From an uncultured Bacteroidota bacterium (lineage in GTDB: Bacteria > Bacteroidota > Bacteroidia > AKYH767-A > OLB10): DNA of 64,000 nt. This document shows, one piece after another, positions 37,336-46,635 of the stretch. The notes beneath the pieces are model-generated. The model made no database searches and had not been told where the DNA came from. It worked only from the letters and a program-made list of their open reading frames with translations. Where the stretch lies: contig CAADHD010000016.1 of assembly GCA_900696575.1 (NCBI GenBank), forward strand, positions 104,910-168,909, read 5' to 3'. Numbering within the stretch: position 1 is the first letter of the stretch; every line of letters starts with the position of its first letter. Both the position numbers and the translations under genes were made by a program.

Positions 37336-38655
37336 ATGACTCTGATTTATATTCTGATTGCGGCTTTGCTGGCAGGGCTGGGCGTCTATGTTTTTTGCAA
37401 CAGGCGTCAACAGCAAATGTTGCTTACGGTTAATAATATGTACCAGCAGGCGGAGAAAGAAAGGGCTCTGGCCGAAGCGGCAAAAGAGCAGATTGAAAAA
37501 CAATGGAGCGAAAGCGTGATTAAACTGAATGAGTATCAATCGGAAATTCAGCAGTTGAATACAAGGATTGCACGGGCTGATGAATTGATTAAATACGGTG
37601 AGGAGAAACTGAAAACTCAAAAGGAAGAACTGGAGGATATGAAAGAACAATTCAGAAAAGAGTTTGAGAATCTTGCCAACCGGATACTTGATGAAAAATC
37701 GCAGAAGTTTACTGAACAGAACAAGACCAATCTTGACTTACTGCTTAATCCGCTGAAAGATAGAATCAAGTCTTTTGAAGAGAAAGTAGAGTTAGCTTAC
37801 AAAACAGAAGCGGCAGAACGTAATTCACTTCGCGGGGAAATCAAAAGCCTTGTGGAACTGAATAAGAAAATTAGCGAGGAAGCCAATCAGCTTGCACATG
37901 CATTGAAAGGTGATACCAAACAACAGGGCAACTGGGGCGAATTAGTACTCGAAAAAATTCTGGAGTATTCCGGCCTCGAAAAAGACCGTGAGTATGTTTT
38001 GCAATACAACACTGAGAATACCGAAGGAGACCGAATCAGGCCGGATGCTGTGATTTATCTGCCCGACAACAAGCACATCATTATTGATGCAAAGGTTTCT
38101 CTGAAAGCTTACAACGATTACTCCAATGCCGCAGATGACAATGTGCGGGAGCAAACTTTGAGGCTGCATATTGCTTCCGTGAAAAATCATGTGCGCAACC
38201 TGAGTGAAAAATTTTATCAGACAGCCAAAGGGCTGAACTCTCCTGACTTTATTCTCATGTTTGTGCCTATAGAATCTTCTTTCAGCGCAGCAGTGAAAGC
38301 CGATAATGAGATTTTCAATTTTGCATGGGAGAAAAGAATTGTTATCGTTAGTCCCGCAACATTGCTTGCCACATTAAAAACCATAGCTTCCATCTGGAAA
38401 CAGGAAAGGCAAACCCGCAATGCTTTACAAATTGCAGAAGAAGGCGGAAAAATGTACGATAAGTTAGTAGGGTTTGTAGAAGACCTGATTAATGTAGGGA
38501 AGAAAATGGACGATGCAAAGAAGGAATATTCTCAAGCCATGAACAAACTGATGGATGGCAGTGGCAACTTAGTTAAACGCGCTGAAAAAATGAAAGAGCT
38601 GGGCGCCAAAGCAACCAAATCATTACCACAGCAGATACTTGACAGGGCAGAATGA
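37336..38655 (+). CDS. rmuC: DNA recombination protein RmuC
   Basis: RmuC limits recombination at inverted repeats. An N-terminal membrane helix (about 1-17) and a long coiled coil (about 30-190) precede the nuclease-like RmuC domain: KQQGNWGELVLEKILEYSGL, DRIRPDAVIYLPDNKHIIIDAKVSL and VIVSPATLLATLKTIASIWKQE. 439 residues. The last 4 bp overlap the GWxTD gene. Confidence 0.94.
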   Translation: MTLIYILIAALLAGLGVYVFCNRRQQQMLLTVNNMYQQAEKERALAEAAKEQIEKQWSESVIKLNEYQSEIQQLNTRIARADELIKYGEEKLKTQKEELEDMKEQFRKEFENLANRILDEKSQKFTEQNKTNLDLLLNPLKDRIKSFEEKVELAYKTEAAERNSLRGEIKSLVELNKKISEEANQLAHALKGDTKQQGNWGELVLEKILEYSGLEKDREYVLQYNTENTEGDRIRPDAVIYLPDNKHIIIDAKVSLKAYNDYSNAADDNVREQTLRLHIASVKNHVRNLSEKFYQTAKGLNSPDFILMFVPIESSFSAAVKADNEIFNFAWEKRIVIVSPATLLATLKTIASIWKQERQTRNALQIAEEGGKMYDKLVGFVEDLINVGKKMDDAKKEYSQAMNKLMDGSGNLVKRAEKMKELGAKATKSLPQQILDRAE

Positions 38656-39899
38656 ATCGCTTTGCAATAGTTGTTGGAATTTTATTTTCTGTCTGCGCTA
38701 TTTCATGCCGGAGCAGTCAGAAAATCAGTGATATTAATTTTTCAGGATTGTATTCTGTTTCAGGATTGCAGCCCGAAATTTCGGTTTATCAGGAAGCAGA
38801 CAGCGCAGCTTCTCTTACCATTGCCATTAACAGAAAGGAACTTCTGTATAAGAAAGATGATTATGGAAGTTTTCTTGCTCATTTCCGGATTCATATTCGT
38901 TCTTTTCCTGCTTTAAAAAGCACAACATTAATTGACAGCGTTTCGCTTGAAATGAATGATGCGGATCCGGAAAATCAAAAGCCTGTTTTCTGTTCGTTAA
39001 AATTAAAAACGCTTACACATACAGTATTTTATTGCCTTATTTCTGTTACTGATATAAACCGTCAGCAGCAGTTCCGTACATGGCAGAAAGTGGATAAAAC
39101 CAACAGGCAATCAAGAGTTTATTTTAGGCTTACGGATGAAAACGGAAATGATAAAACCAATCCATACCTTAGATCTGATGAGCAAGTAAAGATTGTAAGC
39201 AAGCATGAGCCATCGGAAATTAAGGTGCGCTGTTATCATCGTAATTTTCCTTTTGCACTGCCTCCGTTTGCAGAAAAAGTTCCCGTGCAGTTTAATTACG
39301 CTGCCGATAGTATCTATTCTATTGAGTATCATCCGGGGATGAAACTGAATTTTCCGGCCGAAGGTTTTTATCATCTTCAGTTTGATACCGCTGTTAAAGC
39401 CGGGCTTACTATCTTCCGGTTTAATGACGATTTTCCTAGGATAACAGATGCTGATAAAATGATTGAATCGTTGCGATACATCACTAACAACAACGAGTAT
39501 AGCAAATTGCGAAGTGCATCGGATAAGAAAGAAGCTATTGACCGTTTCTGGATTGAGTTAAGCGGAAGCCGTGAAAGGGCCAGGACTTTAATCCGTAAGT
39601 ATTATTCGCGAGTGCAGCAAGCTAACCGGCTATTTACCACACATCAGGAAGGCTGGCAAACCGATCGTGGAATGATATACATTGTGTTCGGTCCTCCGGC
39701 TACGGTTTACATTTATCAGGACAGCGAAGAGTGGGGGTATGGTACTTACGGTTATTCAGGGACCTTGAATTTTACTTTCGAAAAAATTTACAATCCTTTT
39801 TCTGATAACGATTTTGTGCTACGTAGAAGCCCTTTTTATGAGCAGCCTTTTTACCGTGCTGTTTCACGCTGGCGTGAAGGTGTTGCCGAGAACGATTGA
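38652..39899 (+). CDS. GWxTD domain lipoprotein
   Basis: A lipoprotein-like leader with a Cys at about residue 19 (ISCRSS) is followed by a beta-rich region and the C-terminal GWxTD domain: IDRFWIELSGSRERARTLIRK, then EGWQTDRGMIYIVFGPP. This 415-residue protein belongs to a Bacteroidota/Chlorobi family of unknown function (TIGR04514 type). Overlap with rmuC (ATGA) indicates translational coupling. Confidence 0.9.
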   Translation: MNRFAIVVGILFSVCAISCRSSQKISDINFSGLYSVSGLQPEISVYQEADSAASLTIAINRKELLYKKDDYGSFLAHFRIHIRSFPALKSTTLIDSVSLEMNDADPENQKPVFCSLKLKTLTHTVFYCLISVTDINRQQQFRTWQKVDKTNRQSRVYFRLTDENGNDKTNPYLRSDEQVKIVSKHEPSEIKVRCYHRNFPFALPPFAEKVPVQFNYAADSIYSIEYHPGMKLNFPAEGFYHLQFDTAVKAGLTIFRFNDDFPRITDADKMIESLRYITNNNEYSKLRSASDKKEAIDRFWIELSGSRERARTLIRKYYSRVQQANRLFTTHQEGWQTDRGMIYIVFGPPATVYIYQDSEEWGYGTYGYSGTLNFTFEKIYNPFSDNDFVLRRSPFYEQPFYRAVSRWREGVAEND

Positions 39900-41987
39900 T
39901 TAACCGTTTTTCATTCTTACCATAGTCAGAATAGTGGCAATGGCTACTGTATCACCTGCACTAAAATCAAGTTCGTATTTATCCCGAATTTCCTGAGGGC
40001 TGCAATCGTAAACATCTACCAGCCATTTTACAATTCCTTTCGGTATGTCATCTTCTGTACGTTTTTCCTGGGCAATTTTTTCTTTGCATGTAAAGCGCAC
40101 ACCAATGGTCATACCCGGATAAACGGGTTTGGTAAAACGGCATTCGTCAATTCCGTAATTCAGCAGCACCGGCCCTTTAGGCGGATCCACAAACAACCCT
40201 GCAGCACGTGATAAAATGAAATATCCATGTGCCACTGTTCTTTTGAATATAGTTCCTTCCAGCGAGGTAGGGTCAAGATGGGCATAAAACTTATCACCAC
40301 TCAGGTTGGCAAAATCAATTACATCCTGTTCGGTAACGGTATGGCTTGGCGTAATTAGCGTTTCACCGATTTGTAATTCTTCAAAATACCTGCGGAAAGG
40401 ATGCACTCCTGTTTTAATGTACTCAGCTCCATATTGATAATTATTGGAAACATTGGTAATGGTAGTGGGGGATCCCTGAATGGCAGTACGTTGCAAGTAG
40501 TGAAATACACCGCGTTTGCCACCCATCTCTTCACCGCCACCGGCTCTGCCGGGTCCGCCATGCACCAGCATGGGCATAGGCGAACCATGACCTGTACTTT
40601 CTTTGGCACATGTCCGGTTCAGTACAAGTATTCTGCCGTGCATACAGGCTGCTCCTAAAACAAACTGTTTCGCTTCTTTATCGTTTTGAGTAACAATGGA
40701 ACTGACGAGGGAGCCTTTACCCATTTTGGAAAGTTCAATAGCTTCATCCATGTTTCGATAAGGCATTAAAGTGCTTACCGGCCCGAATGCTTCTATTTCA
40801 TGGCAATCGGTTTTTCTGAAGGGGTCATCATTCAGAAAGAGTATAGGAGGCATGAAAGCGCCTTTCGATTTATCAGCACCGACAACTTCAAAATTTTCGG
40901 GGTCTCCGAAAATAATTTCCTGCGATTTACTAAGCAGGTTAACTTTTTCGAGCACTTCGGTTAATTGTGCCTTTCCTGCCAAAGCACCCATTCTCACCCC
41001 TTCCGTTTTAGGATTTCCAATAGTTGAAGAAGCCAACCGTTTTCCTAAAGCAATCTGTACATTTTCAATCATATTCTCTGGAACCATAATTCTTCTTACG
41101 GCAGTACATTTCTGACCGGCTTTAGTGGTTATTTCACGCTGCACTTCTTTAATGAAAATTTCGAATTCCGGATCCGATGTTTTAACCGATTCTCCCAGAA
41201 TGCAGCAATTGAGTGAATCGGCTTCCATATTGAACGGTACAGATTCTTCTATTAGGCGTGGATTGGATTTTAATTTTTTTCCTGTCGTTGCCGAACCCGT
41301 AAACGTAACCACATCCTGATTGATTACCGAGTCAAGTATTCCACTGGCAGGTCCGCAGATGAGTTGAAGTGCGCCTTCAGGCAAGATACCGGAAGCAATA
41401 ATTTCACGAACCACGGCTTCAGTCAGGTATGATGTTATTGTGGCAGGTTTAACCACAGCCGGTACGCCAGCCAGCCAGTTAACAGCACATTTTTCGAGCA
41501 TTCCCCAAACCGGAAAATTAAAAGCATTGATATGAATGGCTACACCTTCTTTAGGCACGCAGATATGATGGCCAATAAAAGTTCCGCCTTTGGAAAGACG
41601 GACAACATCTCCTTCAAGGCAAAAAGGCTCATCGGGAAACTGTCTTCGAAGGGAAGCATTGGCAAATAAATTTCCTATTCCTCCTTCAATATCCACCCAA
41701 CTGTCGGCACGCGTAGCTCCGGTTGCCCAGCTCAACTCGTAAAAAAAATCCTTTTTCGTAAGCAAATGCAGTGCAAGAGATTTAAGCATTCTGCCCCTTT
41801 CATGAAAGGTCATTTTTCGCAAAGCACGGCCGCCTTTATTTCTTCCATATTCAAAAACAGATTTAAAGTCTATTGATTCGCCTGATACATAACCGATTTC
41901 ATCTCCGGTAATGGCATTCACAAGTACTTTTTCTTTTTTACTGTTGCTTATCCACCGGCCGGTAATATAACTGCCTATGTTTTTCAT
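39900..41987 (-). CDS. paaZ: Bifunctional ring-cleavage aldehyde dehydrogenase / oxepin-CoA hydrolase
   Basis: PaaZ opens the oxepin-CoA ring and oxidises the resulting semialdehyde in phenylacetate degradation. The aldehyde dehydrogenase domain (1 to about 520) shows INAFNFPVWGMLEKCAVNW, TFTGSATTG, and the catalytic Cys in TKAGQKCTAVRR. The C-terminal MaoC-like hydratase domain (about 540-695) shows the DKFYAHLDPTSLEGTIF and VAHGYFILSRAAGLF segments with its Asp/His pair. 695 residues, full length. It stands about 1.7 kb from the other paa genes and on the same strand, separated by a T9SS protein on the other strand. Confidence 0.94.
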   Translation of the reverse strand: MKNIGSYITGRWISNSKKEKVLVNAITGDEIGYVSGESIDFKSVFEYGRNKGGRALRKMTFHERGRMLKSLALHLLTKKDFFYELSWATGATRADSWVDIEGGIGNLFANASLRRQFPDEPFCLEGDVVRLSKGGTFIGHHICVPKEGVAIHINAFNFPVWGMLEKCAVNWLAGVPAVVKPATITSYLTEAVVREIIASGILPEGALQLICGPASGILDSVINQDVVTFTGSATTGKKLKSNPRLIEESVPFNMEADSLNCCILGESVKTSDPEFEIFIKEVQREITTKAGQKCTAVRRIMVPENMIENVQIALGKRLASSTIGNPKTEGVRMGALAGKAQLTEVLEKVNLLSKSQEIIFGDPENFEVVGADKSKGAFMPPILFLNDDPFRKTDCHEIEAFGPVSTLMPYRNMDEAIELSKMGKGSLVSSIVTQNDKEAKQFVLGAACMHGRILVLNRTCAKESTGHGSPMPMLVHGGPGRAGGGEEMGGKRGVFHYLQRTAIQGSPTTITNVSNNYQYGAEYIKTGVHPFRRYFEELQIGETLITPSHTVTEQDVIDFANLSGDKFYAHLDPTSLEGTIFKRTVAHGYFILSRAAGLFVDPPKGPVLLNYGIDECRFTKPVYPGMTIGVRFTCKEKIAQEKRTEDDIPKGIVKWLVDVYDCSPQEIRDKYELDFSAGDTVAIATILTMVRMKNG

Positions 41988-42013
41988 ATTAAAATTCTAT
42001 TGTAAGAATCGGA

Positions 42014-42021
42014 CAAAAGTA
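42014..42021 (-). promoter_or_regulatory. -7 element for paaZ
   Basis: On the minus strand this reads TACTTTTG, a full TAnnTTTG match, 27 bp before the paaZ start codon. Confidence 0.45.
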
Positions 42022-42115
42022 TCTTTTCAAACTTAATTGATGAGTGAAAAACTCTTTTGCTATTAAAGCGAAAATATGACATTGTGGAACAGATAGTGCT
42101 TCTGAAAAGGTGGTT

Positions 42116-43669
42116 ATGAAAATCGCTGGATTCATTTTAACTTTATTCTTCATTTTTGGAAATGTAAATCAAGGTTTTTCGCAGCGAAGTTTTACTATGA
42201 GACCGCCAGCCTTTACCGGAAAAGGAGATGCAGTAATCATTGGAAACAGAGTGGTGGTTGGGGGAAGTAATACCAAGGACAATCATGCCACCACCATTAG
42301 TAACATTGATACTGACAGCGATGCAGCAACAACAATTAATTCTTCCAATGCAACATTCTCGCTTCCTTCGGGCGCTTCGGTTTATTGGGCAGGATTGTAC
42401 TGGGGCGGTCGTTCAACCAATTCAAACCGAAATAAAATTAAGTTTAAACATGCCAGTCAAAGTTATCAGACCTTAACAGCAACGCAAATGGATAATGGGA
42501 ATACCATATCATCGGCTGCAGGGGAAAATCATTACCAGTGTTTTGCAGATGTTACCACCTATTTTCAAACTCATGGCAGCGGCATTTATTGGGCAGGAGA
42601 TGTTTATACACAAACCGGAAATGGAGGCAGCGACCCTTATGGTACCGGATATTATGGCGGCTGGTCAGTCATAATCATTTATTCTGATCCGGGTGAAATA
42701 AACAGAAATATCACAGTGTTTGACGGATATAATGTTTGCTGGAATAATACTATTACAGTGAATGTTTCAGGATTTTTAACGCCTGAAACCGGTTCATTTA
42801 CCACCAAGTTAGGGGTGATTACATGGGAAGGAGATCTTTACATAACGGATGACCGGTTGCGCATGAACACAAACAATTCGGCAAACAATATCATCAGTAC
42901 GGCAAGCCCCGGCAATAATTTTTTTAATGGTACGATTACCGGTACTCCGAGGTCTCCATTAACAAACCAGAACTGGGGTGTTGATTTTGATTATCTTGTT
43001 TCCAATATTAATCCGCCTAACAATTCAACGTCAACGAACATGTACTTTAACTCAAACGGAGATTTTTACCTGCCCGGTGCTTTGGTGTTTTCAATTGAAA
43101 TAAATCCTGTGCTTTTGCCTGTGCAGCTTTCGTCAAATTCAATCTCTTGTGTAAAAGGAAAGCCTTCTTTAGAGTGGATTACTTTATCGGAAGTGAATAA
43201 CCGGGCGTTTGAAATTTGGTCAGGGAAATCGCTTAAAGAATTAACTAAACTGGCCTCATTACCAGGGAGAGGAACCTTTTCAGGCATCACCGTCTATAAT
43301 TGGAGTGATGAAAGTTATGTTGCAGGGGCAAAAACATTTTACAAAATAGTTCAGGTAGATTACAATGGAGACAGAAGGGACTTGTCATTGCTCGAAACAC
43401 AATGTAATAATACGCTTGCGGGTAAAATAGAGATTTATCCCGTTCCGTTTTCAACAGAGATAAATATCCGCTTTCCGGAAGAAGAAGATGGCGTTTTGTG
43501 CAGGCTGTTCAGAATTGACGGATCTATGGTATGTGAGCAATTCTATCCGAATAAAGGAAAACATTTTGTATTTCGAGTACAAGAAACGATAATTCCCGAT
43601 CAATACTATCTGATAGAAGTATCAGGCCGTGATTATCCTAAGTACCGGATAATAAAATCAGACTGGTAA
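42116..43669 (+). CDS. Secreted protein with C-terminal type IX sorting-like domain, unknown function
   Basis: A signal peptide (MKIAGFILTLFFIFGNVNQG) precedes a beta-rich domain (about 30-325) with many Asn, Gly and Thr. Phrases such as ASVYWAGLYWGGRS and YYGGWSVIIIYSDPGEINRN recall surface-protein domains of the DUF3344 kind. A second beta domain follows, then a C-terminal Por-like tail (IEIYPVPFSTEINIRFPEE). I start at the ATG at 42116 rather than the GTG at 42110. The enzymatic role, if any, is not recognised. Confidence 0.82.
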   Translation: MKIAGFILTLFFIFGNVNQGFSQRSFTMRPPAFTGKGDAVIIGNRVVVGGSNTKDNHATTISNIDTDSDAATTINSSNATFSLPSGASVYWAGLYWGGRSTNSNRNKIKFKHASQSYQTLTATQMDNGNTISSAAGENHYQCFADVTTYFQTHGSGIYWAGDVYTQTGNGGSDPYGTGYYGGWSVIIIYSDPGEINRNITVFDGYNVCWNNTITVNVSGFLTPETGSFTTKLGVITWEGDLYITDDRLRMNTNNSANNIISTASPGNNFFNGTITGTPRSPLTNQNWGVDFDYLVSNINPPNNSTSTNMYFNSNGDFYLPGALVFSIEINPVLLPVQLSSNSISCVKGKPSLEWITLSEVNNRAFEIWSGKSLKELTKLASLPGRGTFSGITVYNWSDESYVAGAKTFYKIVQVDYNGDRRDLSLLETQCNNTLAGKIEIYPVPFSTEINIRFPEEEDGVLCRLFRIDGSMVCEQFYPNKGKHFVFRVQETIIPDQYYLIEVSGRDYPKYRIIKSDW

Positions 43670-44140
43670 TTATTCAAACAATCTGAACTGCGTCATGTGA
43701 TGCAGGCAGTGTTTATAGAGTAATTGCACAGCTTGCTCATAATTCAGTTGTCCGAATACTGGATTGTCAATAATATGTTCCGGGTTTTTATCAAATGCTG
43801 CAAAACATTCTTCAATGGCATTACTCAGATCATCCAGCGATTCTTCCATTGTGGAATATCGGGTAGAGGCAGGTTCGGGCTCCATAGCCTGATTCACCGT
43901 GTTTGGTCTGAATGGCTTTTCACTCAACATAAACTCTCTGAATTTTGGCAGTAATTCTTCAGGGGTTTTCATTTTCTGATGATCCAGATTCGGATAGTTT
44001 CTGAAAGCATCCGCCAAATGTTCTACCATTTGCTGAGCATTCATTTTTCCCCATATTCCTTTTTCATCAGATCCAAGTGCACATATTTCACTTATCATGT
44101 ACATGCGCAGAAAGTTCGCTTTTTCTTCAATGGTTTTCAT
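43670..44140 (-). CDS. DinB-like / DUF1569 family protein
   Basis: A 156-residue four-helix protein with WGKMNAQQMVEHLADAFRN near the N-terminus and LYKHCLHHMTQFRLFE at the C-terminus. His residues in these places form the metal site of the DinB/YfiT-like fold. It is the last gene of the paaI-thiolase-paaY operon, joined to paaY by a 4 bp overlap. The function is unknown; thiol transferase activity is known for some relatives. Confidence 0.8.
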   Translation of the reverse strand: MKTIEEKANFLRMYMISEICALGSDEKGIWGKMNAQQMVEHLADAFRNYPNLDHQKMKTPEELLPKFREFMLSEKPFRPNTVNQAMEPEPASTRYSTMEESLDDLSNAIEECFAAFDKNPEHIIDNPVFGQLNYEQAVQLLYKHCLHHMTQFRLFE

Positions 44141-44727
44141 TTTGTTTGTTTCCAGGTTTTGTAAATGTCTTGTTGTTTAGGGCGATAAAGTTCCGGTTCT
44201 CGTAGCGGCTCACATTCTTTCCAGAAGTTCTGCATTTCAAAAGGAAGTTTTTGATAAAGTTCCGTGCCTTTTAATTTCCACGCTATCATTTCATCAGAAA
44301 CTTCCTTTTTGATAACTGCCGGATTGCCGGCAACCACTTTACGGTCAGGAATAATCATTTCTGCAGGAATGAAGGTTAAAGCTCCGATAATGCATTCATT
44401 TCCGATGATTGCATTGTCCATTATTACACTGTTCATTCCGATCAGTGAATTTTTGCCAATGGTTGCACCATGAATAATGGCTCCATGTCCTATGTGTGCC
44501 GATTCATGTAATACAACCGTAACTCCCGGAAACATGTGAATAGTGCAATTTTCCTGTACGTTGCAACCGTCATAAATGATAATTTGACCCCAGTCACCAC
44601 GCAATGCCGCTCCCGGGCCTATGTAAACATTCTTGCCAATGATAACATTGCCAGTTACCGTAGCCTGCGGATGAATGAATGAGGATTCATGAACTACGGG
44701 TTTGTATCCGTTGAATTCGTAAATCAT
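44137..44727 (-). CDS. paaY: PaaY-like hexapeptide-repeat thioesterase / gamma-carbonic anhydrase family
   Basis: A left-handed beta-helix protein of 196 residues, with hexapeptide turns NVIIGKNVYIGPGAALRGDWG, HIGHGAIIHGATIGKNSLIG and IGNECIIGALTFIPA. His residues in the ESAHIGHGAIIHG stretch are the metal ligands of gamma-CA-like proteins. The C-terminal extension (KECEPLREPELYRPKQQ) is characteristic of PaaY, a thioesterase that clears dead-end CoA esters in the phenylacetate pathway. The gene is in a paa operon, overlapping its neighbours by 4 bp on both sides. Confidence 0.88.
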   Translation of the reverse strand: MIYEFNGYKPVVHESSFIHPQATVTGNVIIGKNVYIGPGAALRGDWGQIIIYDGCNVQENCTIHMFPGVTVVLHESAHIGHGAIIHGATIGKNSLIGMNSVIMDNAIIGNECIIGALTFIPAEMIIPDRKVVAGNPAVIKKEVSDEMIAWKLKGTELYQKLPFEMQNFWKECEPLREPELYRPKQQDIYKTWKQTK

Positions 44728-45929
44728 GGCTTTTCAAGAATTACAGCATAACCCTGGCCAACACCAATACACATAGTTGCCAATGCATACTTTTTATTTT
44801 GTTCGTTCAATTCGACAGAGGCAGTAAGGAGCAATCGGGCACCGCTCATTCCTAATGGATGGCCTAAAGCAATAGCGCCTCCATTTGGGTTAATTCTTGA
44901 ATCATCGTCTTTTATTCCCAGCGCACGGGTACATGACAGGGATTGAGCAGCAAAGGCCTCATTAATTTCGATGACATCAATTTGATCAAGTGTTAATCCT
45001 GATTTATGCAATGCTTTCTTTGTTGCCGGAACCGGACCAATGCCCATAATACGCGGCTCAACTCCTTCAACTGCTGAAGAAACTATCCTGGCCATGGGAT
45101 TCAGGCGGTATTTTTTGATGGCATCTTTATCTGCTAAGAGTAAAACACATGCTCCATCGTTCATACCCGATGAATTGCCGGCTGTAACACTACCGTCATT
45201 TTTAAAAGCAGGTTTAAGTTTTGAAAGTACTTCGAGCGAAGTATTGGGTTTGACGAATTCGTCTTTCGAAATAATTATGGGATCGCCTTTTTTTTGAGGT
45301 AGAACGGTTTCAACAATTTCTTTCTTCAATCGGCCATTAACTGAAGCCTGCGCGGCCTTTTTCTGAGACCACACAGCGAATTTGTCCTGATCTACACGTG
45401 AGATTGAATCACGCTGTGCCAAATTCTCAGCTGTTTCACCCATGGAATCAGTGCCATACATCTCCTTCATAACCGGATTAACAAAACGCCACCCGAAAGT
45501 TGAATCAAACATTTGGCTGTCGCGTCCGAATGCTGACGATGGTTTTGAGATTACAAACGGAGCACGGGTCATGCTTTCAACCCCACCGGCTATCACCAAT
45601 GAAGCATCACCGGTTATTATCATTCTGGCGCCATTTATAACAGCAGCCATACCTGAAGCACAAAGACGGTTTACGGTTTCGGCAGGAACCCTTACCGGCA
45701 ATCCGGCCATAAGGGCTGCCATACGGGCAACATTCCGATTGTCTTCTCCTGCCTGATTTGCACAACCTAAAATTACATCATCGGTTTTTGTAAAGTCAAC
45801 CGATGGGTTTCTTTTCATCAACTCACGAATAACCAACACCGCTAAGTCATCTGCTCTTAAAGAAGATAAACTGCCATTCAAAGAACCAATAGGTGTTCTG
45901 ATACCATCTACAATAAAAACTTCTTTCAT
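44724..45929 (-). CDS. paaJ: Acetyl-CoA acyltransferase, probably 3-oxoadipyl-CoA thiolase
   Basis: A thiolase of 401 residues. The active-site Cys is in NRLCASGMAAV, with His in NEAFAAQS...NPNGGAIALGHPLG and the second Cys in TMCIGVGQGYA. In this context it would cleave 3-oxoadipyl-CoA to succinyl-CoA and acetyl-CoA at the end of the phenylacetate route. A general fatty-acid thiolase cannot be excluded by sequence. It overlaps paaI and paaY by 4 bp. Confidence 0.88.
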   Translation of the reverse strand: MKEVFIVDGIRTPIGSLNGSLSSLRADDLAVLVIRELMKRNPSVDFTKTDDVILGCANQAGEDNRNVARMAALMAGLPVRVPAETVNRLCASGMAAVINGARMIITGDASLVIAGGVESMTRAPFVISKPSSAFGRDSQMFDSTFGWRFVNPVMKEMYGTDSMGETAENLAQRDSISRVDQDKFAVWSQKKAAQASVNGRLKKEIVETVLPQKKGDPIIISKDEFVKPNTSLEVLSKLKPAFKNDGSVTAGNSSGMNDGACVLLLADKDAIKKYRLNPMARIVSSAVEGVEPRIMGIGPVPATKKALHKSGLTLDQIDVIEINEAFAAQSLSCTRALGIKDDDSRINPNGGAIALGHPLGMSGARLLLTASVELNEQNKKYALATMCIGVGQGYAVILEKP

Positions 45930-46351
45930 AAATTTATTTCTATCCAGGGTTTACCTGTTCTGTAAACTGTTCCTTTAAAAACTGCAACCAGCTCATCGGA
46001 TTGATTAATAACATTTACATGGTAAACGGCAGTTTTATTTCCTTTATAAATCTCATTTGCCGTAGCTGTGATCTCATCATTTTCCTTTATCTGCTTTAAA
46101 TGAGAAATGGATGTTTCTATTGACACACATTTTATCCCGTAGGAGTTGGAAGCAAACGCCAGTGCACTGTCACACAAAGAATAGGCAATTCCGCCATGAG
46201 CTATATCAAAACCATTAAGCATAAGTTGTTTAACCCTCATTTTGAGGCAACAGTAACCTTCCTTAATATCAACAAGCTCAATTCCGAGCCAAATGCTGAA
46301 TGGGTCATTGTCATACATTAAGTGAAAAATTTTATGCGGCAGGTCAGGCAT
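45926..46351 (-). CDS. paaI: Hotdog-fold hydroxyphenylacetyl-CoA thioesterase PaaI
   Basis: A 141-residue hotdog protein. The family signature is LMLNGFDIAHGGIAYSLCDSALAFASNS, with the catalytic Asp in the long helix, and ISHLKQIKENDEITATA. PaaI hydrolyses stalled ring-hydroxylated phenylacetyl-CoA. First gene of the paaI-paaJ-paaY-dinB operon. Confidence 0.9.
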   Translation of the reverse strand: MPDLPHKIFHLMYDNDPFSIWLGIELVDIKEGYCCLKMRVKQLMLNGFDIAHGGIAYSLCDSALAFASNSYGIKCVSIETSISHLKQIKENDEITATANEIYKGNKTAVYHVNVINQSDELVAVFKGTVYRTGKPWIEINL

Positions 46352-46448
46352 TAATTTGTGTAGGGCAACAAATGTTCATAATTTTTTTTGAAAAAAATTT
46401 GGCCAATTCAATTATTCTTCTAACATTTGCCCCAACGATACTATAAAA

Positions 46449-46494
46449 GGCAGATCCCTTACTGCCGCGGTATCGGTTAGTTGACCGATTTTTT
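46449..46494 (+). promoter_or_regulatory. Tandem hairpins with U-tract in the leader upstream of the oxoamine synthase gene
   Basis: Two consecutive stems, GGCAG/CTGCC (46450-46466) and ATCGGT/ACCGAT (46472-46489), are followed by six T. On the plus strand this has the shape of an intrinsic terminator, yet it lies about 140 bp upstream of a plus-strand gene in a divergent promoter region. It could be an attenuator or the end of a short leader RNA. Nothing else is seen in 46352-46635. Confidence 0.4.
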
Positions 46495-46635
46495 AATGGT
46501 TTCCATTCGGAAAACTAATCTGTATTCTCTTATTGTTCAATTTTAAAATCTGCGGATCCGAAACGGCTTTTGTCGTTTTCGTGTCCATTTATAATTATTT
46601 AATTAAAAATTTATACTCTTAAACTCAATATAACA

